A stretch of 57,284 nucleotides of DNA from Roseovarius sp. GTDB taxonomy: Bacteria > Pseudomonadota > Alphaproteobacteria > Rhodobacterales > Rhodobacteraceae. The translations under genes were made by a program, and so were the position numbers. The DNA lies in NCBI RefSeq assembly GCF_027019125.1, contig NZ_JALUXE010000010.1, positions 1 through 57,284 of the forward strand. The letters run 5' to 3'. The notes under the pieces are model-generated. The model saw only the letters and a program-made list of their open reading frames with translations. It was not told the DNA's origin and did not search any database. This document shows positions 8,801 through 17,682 of the stretch, piece after piece (within the stretch, counting starts at the first letter, position 1; every line of letters begins with the position of its first letter).

Positions 8801-9304
8801 TCAGTGGCCGTGCGGACGCACGATGTGGTAATCGCCGCTGAGATAGGTCAGCGGTTTTTGCCCGGCATTGGTAAGCGCCGTCACGGTGCCAATGCAGATG
8901 GCGTGGCTGCCGTGGATGATCCGGTCGGTGAGCTGGCAGGAAAAGGCGGTCGCACGCGGCAGTACCGGGCCTTCGGGGCGGGGCGTGATTGGCAGACCAT
9001 CAAACCTGGCGGCGGGATTGTCCGGCGAGGGGCCGGCAAAGGCGCGTGCCACCTCGACGGCATCCTCGGCCAAGACATTGACGCAGAAAGCGCCATTCTC
9101 GATCACCGCGCGGGCGATGCGGCTGTCGGTGCGCAGGCACACCAGCACCGAGGGTGGATCGGCAGAGAGCGAGGAAAAGGCGCTGACCGTGGCCCCGGCG
9201 CGGCCGGCCAGCCCGTCGGTGGTGACAACCGTCACGGTGGCCGCGACCTGCCGCATGGCGGCTAGAAAGGCGTCGCGGTCTACGCTGCGTGTGTCTGAGG
9301 TCAC
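8801..9304 (-). CDS. Flavin reductase family protein (FMN-binding split barrel)
   Basis: A protein of 167 residues of the flavin-reductase-like family, which uses NAD(P)H to reduce free FMN or FAD for a partner monooxygenase. Signature stretches are ATVTVVTTDG, GATVSAFSSLSADPPSVLVC, FCVNVLAED and the C-terminal YLSGDYH. The start is a GTG at 9304, preceded at eight bases by AGGAG; the open frame continues further up without a signal. No partner monooxygenase lies next to it, so its partner is unknown. Confidence 0.9.
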   Translation of the reverse strand: MTSDTRSVDRDAFLAAMRQVAATVTVVTTDGLAGRAGATVSAFSSLSADPPSVLVCLRTDSRIARAVIENGAFCVNVLAEDAVEVARAFAGPSPDNPAARFDGLPITPRPEGPVLPRATAFSCQLTDRIIHGSHAICIGTVTALTNAGQKPLTYLSGDYHIVRPHGH

Positions 9305-9425
9305 GGGTGCTGCTCCTGCTGGGGGCGGACCCTTTGGGTAGCCCCGAATTGTGGCGGGGTAAAGGAAATCCCGATCCGAGCGCGCAGGTAGCTTGGTTCC
9401 CGGGCGTTTCAAACGTGGTGGAGAA

Positions 9426-9456
9426 GAAAAAACCACGCAGGCCGGGCCTGCGTGGT
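9426..9456 (-). terminator. Rho-independent terminator after dctM
   Basis: Stem ACCACGCAGGC / GCCTGCGTGGT with a 3-base loop, followed on the minus strand by TTTTTTC. It closes the dctPQM operon. Confidence 0.88.
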
Positions 9457-9485
9457 CAGGGGGACGGTTGATCCGTCCTTGTGGT

Positions 9486-10880
9486 CTATTTCGTGATGAT
9501 CTCTGGTCCCATCACCGCATTGGGCAGCGCGGTCGAGATCCATGGCACATAGGTGACGATGATCAGGAACACGAAGAGCACGGCGAGGAAGGGCAGGGCC
9601 GCACGCACCACCGCCATCATCGGCATGCCCGCCACACCGGAGGTCACGAAGAGATTGAGGCCGACGGGGGGCGTGATCATGCCGATTTCCATGTTCACCA
9701 CCATGATGATGCCAAGATGAATGGGGTCGATGCCCAGTTCGATGGCGATGGGGAAGACCAGCGGCGCGACGATCACAAGAAGGCCCGACGGTTCCATGAA
9801 CTGTCCGCCGATGAGCAGGATCACGTTCACCACGATGAGGAAGGTCACGGGCCCGAGCCCCGCGCCGAGCATGGCGTTGGCGATATGCTGGGGGATCTGT
9901 TCCTCGGTCAGCACATGCTTGAGGATGAGCGCGTTGGCGATCACGAACATCAGCATCACGGTCAGTTTGCCCGCGTCGAGCAGCGTCTTGCGGGTGTCGC
10001 GGTGGAAAAAGGCCGTGATGAGCGCCGTGGGGCGCTGATAGAGCGCCAGCGGGGCCTGGCCGTCGCCGCGTGCCAGCGGCCCCATGTCACGATAGACGAA
10101 GGAGGCCACGAGGAAGGCATAGACCGCGGCCACGGCTGCTGCCTCGGTCGGGGTGAAGATGGCGCCCGTGACGCCGGGGATGCCGTAGATCCCGACCATG
10201 ATGATGACGATCAGGAAGAGGCCCCAGAACGCCTCGCGGAAGCTGTCGAGCATTTCTCCGACGCCGCGCCATTCGCCCTTGGGCATGTTCTTGAACTTGG
10301 CGATGACATAGATGGTGACCATCAGCATCGTGCCCGCGAGCAGGCCCGGCAGGACGCCCGCCAGGAACATTCGTCCCACGGAAACATCGGTGGCGCTGGC
10401 ATAGACCACCATCACGATGGACGGGGGAATGAGGATGCCGAGCGTGCCTGCGTTACAGATCACACCGGCCGCGAATTCCTTGGTATAGCCCAACTGGCGC
10501 ATCGCCGCGATGACGATGGTGCCGATGGCCACCACCGTGGCGGGGGACGAGCCCGAGAGGGCCGCGAACATCATGCAGGCCAGCACGCCTGCGATGGCCA
10601 TGCCGCCGGGCAGGTGCCCCACGCAGGCGATGGCAAAGCGGATGATGCGTTGCGCCACGCCGCCGGTCGACATGAAGGACGAGGCCAGCACGAAGAAGGG
10701 AATGGCCAGCAGCGTGAAATGCCCGACGAACGCGTTGAGCAGCGTGCCCGCGATGGAGGCCAGCGACGTGTCGGAATATATCAGCATGAAGATCGTGGAA
10801 CTGAGCCCGAGCGAGATGGCGATCGGCACGCCGATCAGCATGAGGCCCACGACCATGGAAAAGAGCAGGACGACGTCCAT
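9486..10880 (-). CDS. dctM: TRAP transporter large permease subunit DctM
   Basis: The main membrane subunit (464 residues, about 12 hydrophobic segments) of a tripartite ATP-independent periplasmic transporter, which uses the sodium or proton gradient to import the solute held by the binding protein. It starts MDVVLLFSMVVGLMLIGVPI, with later family stretches such as PPSIVMVVYA and TPPVGLNLFVTSG. The start codon overlaps the stop of the DctQ gene by one base (TGATG), showing translational coupling. The linked dctBD genes suggest a C4-dicarboxylate-type substrate, but the ligand is not proven. Confidence 0.94.
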   Translation of the reverse strand: MDVVLLFSMVVGLMLIGVPIAISLGLSSTIFMLIYSDTSLASIAGTLLNAFVGHFTLLAIPFFVLASSFMSTGGVAQRIIRFAIACVGHLPGGMAIAGVLACMMFAALSGSSPATVVAIGTIVIAAMRQLGYTKEFAAGVICNAGTLGILIPPSIVMVVYASATDVSVGRMFLAGVLPGLLAGTMLMVTIYVIAKFKNMPKGEWRGVGEMLDSFREAFWGLFLIVIIMVGIYGIPGVTGAIFTPTEAAAVAAVYAFLVASFVYRDMGPLARGDGQAPLALYQRPTALITAFFHRDTRKTLLDAGKLTVMLMFVIANALILKHVLTEEQIPQHIANAMLGAGLGPVTFLIVVNVILLIGGQFMEPSGLLVIVAPLVFPIAIELGIDPIHLGIIMVVNMEIGMITPPVGLNLFVTSGVAGMPMMAVVRAALPFLAVLFVFLIIVTYVPWISTALPNAVMGPEIITK

Positions 10881-11560
10881 CAGTTTTGTCCCCCTTGGGC
10901 GTTACGGGCTTCGGCCGCGCGCAGTTGTTCGATCTCGTCCTCGACCTCGTGGCTGGCGATCAGGCGATCGCTCTTGCCGCTCCAGATGGCGAGGGCGACC
11001 TGGGTAAAGCGCAGCACCAGAAGGAAAGCCGAGAGCGGCAGAACGAGATAGGGCACCACCTTGGGCAATTTCTCGTAAGGGTCGCCGTAGTTGATCAGGT
11101 CTTCGAGAAAGCGCAACACGGCCAGCATGGGCACGTCCTGCACCTCGTAAAAGCTCTGGGAGCGGGCGGAGGTGTCGAACCCGGTCGGGAACCAGCGGCC
11201 GGAGGTGGGGGGCAGATCGGCAAAGACGGCCCAGTAATCGTAGCACCCCTTGAGCAAGAGCAGCGAGAAGAAGAGGCAGGCCCCGACCGCCAGCAGCCCC
11301 ACGAGCCGGCGCGCGGGGGCGGAGAGCAGGTTGATGACTGCGTCCACGCCCAGATGCGCGTGTTTCTTGACCGCGTAGGAGGCGCCCAGAAGAACCAGCC
11401 AGCCGAACATGAACACGGTCAGTTCGAGCGCCCAGAGGATATTCGTGTTGAACACATATCGGGCGATGACATTGGCGAAGGTCAGCAATGTCATCATCCC
11501 CAGGAGAGCGGCGATCACCGTCTCCTCGATATGGTCGATTAGCCCAGTCTTGTGCTGCAT
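10880..11560 (-). CDS. dctQ: TRAP transporter small permease subunit DctQ
   Basis: The small membrane subunit (226 residues), with four hydrophobic segments starting at IEETVIAALLGMMTLLTF. It has the tryptophan-rich family stretch NILWALELTVFMFGWLVLLGA and an extended loop of about 50 residues between segments three and four that is longer than in the smallest DctQ proteins. DctQ scaffolds DctM in the inner membrane. The ATG at 11560 follows GGGA; the reading frame upstream of it covers two intergenic hairpins and is not coding. It lies 121 bases after dctP. Confidence 0.9.
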   Translation of the reverse strand: MQHKTGLIDHIEETVIAALLGMMTLLTFANVIARYVFNTNILWALELTVFMFGWLVLLGASYAVKKHAHLGVDAVINLLSAPARRLVGLLAVGACLFFSLLLLKGCYDYWAVFADLPPTSGRWFPTGFDTSARSQSFYEVQDVPMLAVLRFLEDLINYGDPYEKLPKVVPYLVLPLSAFLLVLRFTQVALAIWSGKSDRLIASHEVEDEIEQLRAAEARNAQGGQN

Positions 11561-11595
11561 CGTCCCATTCCCAGATTTTGTGATTGATTGCGGGC

Positions 11596-11662
11596 TGCAG
11601 GACGGGCGGTTTCCGTGGAAATCCGCCCGCTGCACCCAATGGCCCGCCCGAACAGGGGCGGG
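11596..11662 (-). other. Two tandem hairpins between dctP and dctQ
   Basis: The first (11596-11634) pairs TGCAG..CGGGCGG with CCGCCCG..CTGCA; the second (11641-11662) pairs GGCCCGCCC with GGCGGGCC. Neither is followed by a T-run. Such structures after a binding-protein gene usually protect the upstream message and lower readthrough, giving more DctP than permease. Function here is inferred. Confidence 0.6.
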
Positions 11663-11681
11663 CCGCACCGTTAAAGCCGGA

Positions 11682-12683
11682 TCAGCTGCTGGAGTTTGCC
11701 GCTACGGCAGCGTCGATGTTTTCCTGACCCACGTCTTCTTTGAACTTGTCCCAGACGGGGTTCATCGCCTCGACCCACTTGGCGCGCTGTTCGGGGGTCA
11801 ATTGGCGCACAACGCCACCGGCGTCGATGATGGCTTGTTTGGCCTCTTCGTCGACCTTGGTGGATTCGGCGTTGCGGACTTCGGTCACTTCCTTGACGAT
11901 GGTCAGGAACTGGTCGCGCACATCGGCGTCAAGGCTGTCGAGGAAATCGACGCTGGTCACGACGAGATAGTCGATGATGCCGTGGTTGGTCTCGGTGGTG
12001 CCGTCCTGCACCTCGAAGAACTTTTGCCCGTAGATATTGGACCAGGTGTTTTCCTGACCATCCACAACGCCCTGTTGCAGCGCGCCGTAGACCTCGGAGA
12101 AGGCCATTTTCTGCGGGCTGCCGCCGATGGCTTCCATCTGGGCCACGAGCACGTCAGAGGATTGCACGCGGAACTTGAGGCCATTGGCGTCCGACGGATC
12201 GAGGAGGGGTTTGTTGGCCGACATCTGCTTCATGCCGTTGTGCCAGTAGGCGAGACCCTGGAGGCCGCGACGCTGCATCGAATCGAGCATGGCCTGGCCG
12301 GTTTCGGAGGCCTGGAAGCGGTCAACCGCCGCGACATCGGTGAAGAGGAAGGGCAGGTCGAAGAGGCGGAACTGCTTCGTGAACTTCTCGAATTTCGAGA
12401 GAGAGGGCGCGGCCAGTTGCACATCGCCCTGAAGCATCGCCTCAAGCACCTTGTCATCGTCATAGAGGGTGGAGTTGGGGAACACCTCCATGCACATCTT
12501 GCCGTTCATCTCCTCGTTGACGCGCGTTTGCAGCAAGGAGGCGGCGATGCCCTTGGGGTGTTTGTCGGTGTTGGTGACGTGGCTGAACTTGACGACGATT
12601 TCGCCGTCGTCGCATGCGGCCATTGCGGCGCCCGCGCCAACGGTCAGAGCCAGTGCCGAGACGGCAGCGGTCAGGAATTTCAT
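11682..12683 (-). CDS. dctP: TRAP transporter periplasmic substrate-binding protein DctP
   Basis: The periplasmic solute receptor, 333 residues. A signal peptide (MKFLTAAVSALALTVGAGAA, cut near AMA|ACDD) leads into the DctP fold; the arginine region that contacts carboxylates in this family is around GLKFRVQSSDVLVAQMEAIG, with the following family stretch AFSEVYGALQQGVVDGQENT. It is the first gene of the operon. The ATG at 12683 has GGAGGAG eight bases upstream. A 5' leader hairpin (about 12718-12734) and the putative control region at 12780-12921 lie upstream. Confidence 0.94.
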   Translation of the reverse strand: MKFLTAAVSALALTVGAGAAMAACDDGEIVVKFSHVTNTDKHPKGIAASLLQTRVNEEMNGKMCMEVFPNSTLYDDDKVLEAMLQGDVQLAAPSLSKFEKFTKQFRLFDLPFLFTDVAAVDRFQASETGQAMLDSMQRRGLQGLAYWHNGMKQMSANKPLLDPSDANGLKFRVQSSDVLVAQMEAIGGSPQKMAFSEVYGALQQGVVDGQENTWSNIYGQKFFEVQDGTTETNHGIIDYLVVTSVDFLDSLDADVRDQFLTIVKEVTEVRNAESTKVDEEAKQAIIDAGGVVRQLTPEQRAKWVEAMNPVWDKFKEDVGQENIDAAVAANSSS

Positions 12684-12779
12684 GTGGGTCTCCTCCCAAG
12701 TCAAACTGTTTTGGACTGCGCCCGGAGCGGGCGCGGTGCTGACAAAGTGAGAGAAAGCGGAGTTCCGCTCAAGACTTTG

Positions 12780-12795
12780 TGCAATCTCTGTGCGG
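12780..12795 (-). promoter_or_regulatory. Degenerate sigma-54-like promoter of dctP
   Basis: On the minus strand CCGCAC-N5-TTGCA aligns with the sigma-54 pattern TGGCAC-N5-TTGC, perfect at the -12 part but with the key GG at -24 changed to CG. Its predicted start would be near 12769. A weak sigma-70-like alternative (TTGAGC-N17-CACTTT) lies just downstream. Which is used cannot be told from sequence. Confidence 0.35.
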
Positions 12796-12873
12796 GATGC
12801 CTGATTTGTGACGGATTTACAGAGGCTTGCGCGGCGTTTTCAGGATAGCGGGTTTGCGCCTGCTGCATGGCTT

Positions 12874-12921
12874 GTGCGAAATCCCGCACGGGCTTTGGCG
12901 GGCTTGTGCGGAAATTCGCAC
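12874..12921. promoter_or_regulatory. Pair of palindromes GTGCG-N6-CGCAC, likely DctD-binding sites
   Basis: Two perfect copies of GTGCG-N6-CGCAC lie at 12874-12889 and 12906-12921. Their centres are 32 bases apart, three helical turns, so they face the same side of the DNA. They are in the gap between dctD and dctP and about 105-150 bases upstream of the predicted dctP start, the usual place for sites bound by a DctD/NtrC-type activator. A single half-site (GTGCG) lies at 12790-12794. Confidence 0.6.
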
Positions 12922-12935
12922 AAACCGGCGTGCGC

Positions 12936-14165
12936 CTAGCGCCGGTAATCCTCGGGGCGAATCCCGTAGCGGGCGAGCTTGTCGTAGAAGGTCTTGCGCG
13001 GGAGTTTGAGCGCCTCGGCGGCCTGTGCCGCGCGCCCGTTCTGCCGCCCCAGGGCCGCGATCAGGAGCGAGCGCTCGACCCGCGCCATCTGTTCGGCAAG
13101 GCCCAGTTCCGCCGCTTCGGCGGCGCTGTCGGGCATCCCCAGCACGAAGCGCATGGCCGCCGACATGAGCGAGCGGGCATTGCCGGGCCAATCCTGCGCC
13201 ATGAGGGCGGCGAGATGGTCGGGGCCGATCTCGGGCGCGGACAGCCCGGCCTGTTCGGCGGCCTGCGCGACGTAGTGGCGAAACAGGACGGGAATATCCT
13301 CGGGACGCTCGGAGAGGGCGGGGATGCGCACGCGCATGACTTCGAGCCGGTAGTAGAGATCGGCGTTGAAGCGGCCCGTGCGCGCCGCCTCTTCGAGATC
13401 GGCGGTGCTGCCGGCGATGAGCCGGGTTTCGGAGCCGGATTCGATGCGGTCGAGAAGGGCGTATTGGCTGTCCATCGGCAAGGCGAGGATTTCATCGAGA
13501 AAGAGCGAGCCGCCATGCGCGGCCAGGAGGGCCGCGTCCAGCGCCGGAGGATCGAGCCGGGCGGCGGCGCGTTTGACAAAGGGGCCACTGGCGCGGGGCG
13601 ACATGAGGTGAATGACCTCTGCCACCTTGGACACGCCCGCGCCGGGGGGGCCGATCACCAGCGTTTCGGTGCCCGCGCGGGCCGCCTGGCGCACGGTCTG
13701 GCGCATGTCCTCGGCCACGCGCGAGGTGCCAAACAGCATCCGCGCCGCCGGATCGCCGGTTTCGAGCTGGGCCTTGAGGCGGCGGTTTTCGAGCACCAGC
13801 GCGCGGTTTTTCAGCGCCCGGTCGAGGACCGGGATCAGGGCATCGGGCGCGCAGGGCTTTTCGAGGAAATCGAAGGCCCCTTGCCCCATCGCCTTGACCG
13901 CCATGGGAATATCGCCTTCGCCGGTCAGGAGGATCACCGGCAATTCATCGTCAAGCGCGCGGGTATGGGCCAGAAGGTGAAAGCCGTCGCGCCCCGGCAT
14001 GCGGATGTCCGACAGGATCACGCCCGCGAAATCGCGGCTGATGTGATCCTTGGCCTCGATAAAGGAGCCAGCGGCGCGCACGGTGTATTCGGCCAGTTCC
14101 AGCGTCTGGCTGAGCGCCTCGCGCACGGGCCTGTCATCATCGACCACGAGGACATTGCGGATCAT
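12936..14165 (-). CDS. dctD: DctD-like response regulator with degenerate AAA+ domain (no GAFTGA)
   Basis: A response regulator of 409 residues: receiver domain (VLVVDDDRPVREAL, phosphorylation site D53), an AAA+ region, and a Fis-type helix-turn-helix at the C-terminus (AAQAAEALKLPRKTFYDKLA). The AAA+ part is odd. The Walker A stretch reads GPPGAGVSK, with Val178 where the catalytic lysine should be; the GAFTGA loop that contacts sigma-54 is absent, as the sequence passes from PFVKRAAARL to GGSLFLDEI with about 20 residues missing; and GRFNADLYYRL has Asn for the usual Arg. Walker B (LFLDEI) remains. It overlaps the dctB stop by four bases (ATGA). It probably still binds DNA on phosphorylation but works without sigma-54, as known for the GAFTGA-less NtrC of Rhodobacter capsulatus. 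Confidence 0.9.
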   Translation of the reverse strand: MIRNVLVVDDDRPVREALSQTLELAEYTVRAAGSFIEAKDHISRDFAGVILSDIRMPGRDGFHLLAHTRALDDELPVILLTGEGDIPMAVKAMGQGAFDFLEKPCAPDALIPVLDRALKNRALVLENRRLKAQLETGDPAARMLFGTSRVAEDMRQTVRQAARAGTETLVIGPPGAGVSKVAEVIHLMSPRASGPFVKRAAARLDPPALDAALLAAHGGSLFLDEILALPMDSQYALLDRIESGSETRLIAGSTADLEEAARTGRFNADLYYRLEVMRVRIPALSERPEDIPVLFRHYVAQAAEQAGLSAPEIGPDHLAALMAQDWPGNARSLMSAAMRFVLGMPDSAAEAAELGLAEQMARVERSLLIAALGRQNGRAAQAAEALKLPRKTFYDKLARYGIRPEDYRR

Positions 14166-15931
14166 GCGGCACCTTTTTCCTGAGCGTCCGGATCTTGCCA
14201 TGGTTCCAGCGCCACGGTGAATTCGGCCCCGGTGCCGGTGTTGCGGCCTGTGATCTTGCCACCAAAGCTCTGGACGAGACCGTAGGAGATCGAGAGGCCA
14301 AGGCCCATGCCCTCGCCGTCGCCCACGAGTTTGGTGGAATAGAAGGGATCGAAGATCTTTTCGGGCTCTTCGATGCCGGGGCCAGTGTCGCGCAGGCAGA
14401 GCGTGACGGGGGAACCGGGCGTGAGGCTGATGGTGAGGCGTTTGTCGGTGCTTTTGGCCATGGCATCGGCGGCATTGGTGATGAGATTGACCATGACCTG
14501 ACCCAGACGCACCTCGCCGCCGCGCACCCAGACGGGGCCGGGGGGCGGTTGCCAGTCGAGGGTGATGGAATCGTTGGCAAGGCGTGCGCCGGTCATTTCG
14601 AGCGCCGTGTCGGTCACGCGGGCCATGTCGACCCGTCCCATCGGTTCGTTTTCATTGCGCACAAAGGCGCGCAGGTTGCGGATGATGCGGCTCATGCGGT
14701 GGGCCATCTCGTCGATGCGGCTGAGGTTCTCGGCGGCGCGCTCAGGCTCGCCACGTTGCAGGAACGCGCCGCCATTGGCGGCGAATTGACGAATTGCCAT
14801 GAGGGGTTGGTTGAGTTCGTGGCTGATGCCGGCACTCATCTTGCCAAGCGCGCTGAGTTTGCCCGCCTGCACGAGTTCGGCCTGTGCGCGCTTGAGCGCG
14901 GCCTCGGCCTCTTTGCGCTCGCGAATCTCGTGGCGCAGGGCGAGGTTGGTGCGGGTGAGGGTGGCGGTGCGGTCGGCGACGCGGCTCTCGAGCAGGGCAT
15001 TGGCGCGCGCCAGCGTGCGGCGGCGTTCCTGTGCGAGAAAGAGCAACGTGCCAAAAAAGAGCAGCACGCCCGCCACGGCGCCTGCCTGAAGCCCGGCGAT
15101 GCGGCGGGCGGGGGCCACGTTGACGAGCGCCGCGCCCGTCATGCCGATGCGCGGCAGGCTCTGGCTGATTTGCAGCGCGCGGCGGGGCAGGTAGGGGCCG
15201 AGGTCAATCTGCCAGATGTCGTACCCGGCTGTCTGGCTGAGGCCAAAGGGGATGGGCGTGCCCCCCGGCGGAATGAGCACCGTGTCTTGCGGCACCTTGC
15301 GCCAGCCCAGGAGTTCGGAGCGGTTGGAGAGAAAGACGCGCCCCTGATCATCCATCAGGAACACCGCCGTTTGCAGCCCGCGCCAGCCGAATTCGACCGC
15401 TTCGGCATCGGCAATGGCGATGAGCGCGCCGCGCACCTTGCCATCGGGGCCAAAGGAGGGCGCAGCAAATTGAAAGCGCCGTTCGGAGGCGTCGGCGCTC
15501 ATGCTGTGACCGGTGCCAAGCGCGCCGTCCATGGCGCGCAGGAACGGGGCGGAATTGACGAGGCCCTCGGGCAGGCGCGCGCCGGTGCCCGCGAGCAGGT
15601 TGCCGCGCCGGTCGACGTAATAGAGCCCTGTCGCGCCGGTGCGGTCGGCGGAGGCGGTCAAAAGCCGGCGGGCGGCGGAATCCTGATGCCGGGTGTCGGG
15701 GCGATTGAGGGCGGTCAAGGTGGGATGATCGGCCAGCGCCACCGCCTGATCGCGGTAGCGTTGCAGGTCCGACACGAGGCCGCCCAGCACCAGCGCCATA
15801 TCGGCACTGCCGCGCCGCTCGAGATCCGAAAGCGCCGCGCGGTAGCCATAGTGCCAGAGCGCGCCGGTGATCAGCCCCACGGCCAGCAGAAAGGGGGTGA
15901 TGATCACGAAAAGAGGAGACTTGGGCAACAT
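14162..15931 (-). CDS. dctB: DctB-like sensor histidine kinase
   Basis: An inner-membrane sensor kinase of 589 residues, partner of the overlapping dctD. One membrane segment near the N-terminus (about 7-26) and another at about 276-300 enclose a periplasmic double-Cache sensor domain of some 250 residues, the part that reads dicarboxylates in DctB. A coiled segment follows, then the H-box SAGISHELNQPLMAIRQF (H371), N-box NLITNAADAM, and ATP motifs DTGPGIEE and GMGLGLSIS. Family size and order are normal. It is the first gene of a dctBD unit transcribed toward dctPQM. Confidence 0.92.
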   Translation of the reverse strand: MLPKSPLFVIITPFLLAVGLITGALWHYGYRAALSDLERRGSADMALVLGGLVSDLQRYRDQAVALADHPTLTALNRPDTRHQDSAARRLLTASADRTGATGLYYVDRRGNLLAGTGARLPEGLVNSAPFLRAMDGALGTGHSMSADASERRFQFAAPSFGPDGKVRGALIAIADAEAVEFGWRGLQTAVFLMDDQGRVFLSNRSELLGWRKVPQDTVLIPPGGTPIPFGLSQTAGYDIWQIDLGPYLPRRALQISQSLPRIGMTGAALVNVAPARRIAGLQAGAVAGVLLFFGTLLFLAQERRRTLARANALLESRVADRTATLTRTNLALRHEIRERKEAEAALKRAQAELVQAGKLSALGKMSAGISHELNQPLMAIRQFAANGGAFLQRGEPERAAENLSRIDEMAHRMSRIIRNLRAFVRNENEPMGRVDMARVTDTALEMTGARLANDSITLDWQPPPGPVWVRGGEVRLGQVMVNLITNAADAMAKSTDKRLTISLTPGSPVTLCLRDTGPGIEEPEKIFDPFYSTKLVGDGEGMGLGLSISYGLVQSFGGKITGRNTGTGAEFTVALEPWQDPDAQEKGAA

Positions 15932-15983
15932 GGTGTCAATCTATCAGCGCCTTCGCGCCCTTGGCCAGTGGCAAAGCCAGAGG

Positions 15984-16559
15984 TCAGGCGCGGCCCGCAT
16001 CCGAGGACAGCATGATCGGTGAGATGCCAAGGCGGGTCAGCGCGGTTTCCCACTTGGCGGGGTTGGGCGTGTCGAACACCACCGATACATCGGCGTTGCA
16101 GGTCAGCCAGCCGTTTTGCGCCAATTCGGATTCGAGCTGTCCCGGCCCCCATCCCGCATAGCCAAGCGCCAGAAGCGCGCGCTCGGGGCCAGTGCCGCGC
16201 GCCAGGTCCTCCAGAATGTCGAGCGTGGCGGTCATGGCGAAGTCGTCGTTCACCTTGAGCGAGGTCAGGGTGGACTGATAGTTCCTGTCATGGAGCACGA
16301 ATCCGCGCCCATGTTCGACCGGGCCGCCGAAATGCACCGGTAAATTGCGGGTTTGGCCGGTTGCTGCAATCGAGAGTTGTTCAAGCAGGTCGCGCAGCCG
16401 AAGATCGCTGGTGGGCTTGTTGATGATCAGCCCCATCGCGCCATCGGCCGAATGAGCGCAGAGAAGCACGACCGAATGGGCAAAGCGCGGATCCCCCATG
16501 CCGGGCATGGCTATGAGCAATTTGCCTGTCAGATCCATATCTTGGCTGATTTCGGTCAC
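15984..16559 (-). CDS. YqgE/AlgH family protein
   Basis: A soluble protein of about 191 residues with the conserved family start [15 protein letters not shown], the stretch [24 protein letters not shown] and the late [14 protein letters not shown]. The family is near-universal in proteobacteria and its molecular role is not settled. Two starts are possible: a GTG at 16559 with AGGGA upstream, or the ATG at 16538, seven codons in; the second matches many family starts. It stands alone, divergent from the DsbD-domain gene. Confidence 0.92.
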   Translation of the reverse strand: MTEISQDMDLTGKLLIAMPGMGDPRFAHSVVLLCAHSADGAMGLIINKPTSDLRLRDLLEQLSIAATGQTRNLPVHFGGPVEHGRGFVLHDRNYQSTLTSLKVNDDFAMTATLDILEDLARGTGPERALLALGYAGWGPGQLESELAQNGWLTCNADVSVVFDTPNPAKWETALTRLGISPIMLSSDAGRA

Positions 16560-16676
16560 GGGTGGTCCCTGTGCTGTTCTCTCTTGAAAATGGGGGGCGC
16601 GGGCCGGGGGTGCAAGCGGTCTCTTCAACCTTTGGCAAGAATTCTCGCCGGATTGTGAGTTGGCATTCGCCGCGGA

Positions 16677-17507
16677 ATGGCCCATGTCAGCGGCATGATA
16701 CAGGTTTTGCGCACGATTTTTCTGGCCGCTCTCTCGGTTCTGGTGCCCGTCACGGGCGCGCGGGCGCAAGAGGATATGGTCGCGGTCAGCATCGTCAACG
16801 GCTGGCAGATGGCCGATGGCAGCCATGTGGCGGCGTTGAAATTCGTGCTGGCGGACGGGTGGAAAACCTATTGGCGTGCGCCGGGTGAGGCGGGGATTCC
16901 GCCGCAGTTCGTTTGGCGCGGATCGCGAAACCTGGCACGGGCCGAGATCGAATGGCCAACGCCGAAACAGACCATGACCAATGGCATGCGCACGATCGGT
17001 TATGAGCATGTGCTGGTCCTGCCGCTGCGTCTGACGCCGGAGCGCGTGGGCCAGCCGATCACGCTGAGCGTCGATATGGAAATCGGGGTATGCAGCGATA
17101 TTTGCGTGCCGGTGTCACTGACGGTGACGCAACCGCTGGATGGCGGGCAGCGGCGGCCTGATCCGCAGATTGCCGCCGCACTGGCCGCGCGCCCCTATAC
17201 CCAGGCAGAGGCCGGTGTCGGGCGGGTGGCGTGCAAGGTCTCGCCCATCGAGGGTGGCGGCGTGCATCTGGTGGCGGAGGTCGATGTCGCGGCGATGGGG
17301 GCGCAGGAGATGGTTGTGGTCGAGACCGGCAATCCCGCGCTCTGGGTTACGCAAGCCGAGAGCGTGCGGCAGGGCAACCGTCTGCGTGCCGAAGCCGAGA
17401 TCTTTCATGCCGAGGGGCGGGGCTTCATGCTTGATCGTGGCGGGCTGCGGCTGACGATCCTGAGCACTGGCGATGCGGTTGATATCCGGGGTTGTCCGGC
17501 GGGGTAG
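16677..17507 (+). CDS. Secreted protein with DsbD-alpha (thiol-disulfide interchange) domain
   Basis: A periplasmic protein of 276 residues. A signal peptide ([20 protein letters not shown].. to ARA|QED) precedes an N-terminal DsbD-alpha immunoglobulin-like domain. The active-site-like pair of cysteines is in [10 protein letters not shown]; a further cysteine pair is C-terminal (VACKV and RGCPAG). It lacks the DsbD membrane and thioredoxin parts, so it would need a separate membrane electron donor such as CcdA. In relatives this domain passes electrons to periplasmic proteins, for example in cytochrome c or copper-protein maturation. Start is the ATG at 16677 or, six codons on, at 16695. Confidence 0.85.
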   Translation: MAHVSGMIQVLRTIFLAALSVLVPVTGARAQEDMVAVSIVNGWQMADGSHVAALKFVLADGWKTYWRAPGEAGIPPQFVWRGSRNLARAEIEWPTPKQTMTNGMRTIGYEHVLVLPLRLTPERVGQPITLSVDMEIGVCSDICVPVSLTVTQPLDGGQRRPDPQIAAALAARPYTQAEAGVGRVACKVSPIEGGGVHLVAEVDVAAMGAQEMVVVETGNPALWVTQAESVRQGNRLRAEAEIFHAEGRGFMLDRGGLRLTILSTGDAVDIRGCPAG

Positions 17508-17682
17508 CGCGGGCCTTTGGCGGGTGAGGGGCCGTGCGTGCCTGTCAGGTAGACCTGCGCAGGCATCTTAGAGTATCCGTTGCTCCTGATTGGGGTCACA
17601 TCGGCCCGAGGCCCGGCGCTGTCTTGGCGAGGGCCGGGGTCAAGCCCGGGACAGGTGTATTTCAGATAGGACGCACCATGCG

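Noticed and set aside
9393..11051. His/Asp-rich 552-codon plus-strand frame
   Set aside because: Antisense to dctM and dctQ; the histidine-rich look arises from antisense of membrane-protein codons.
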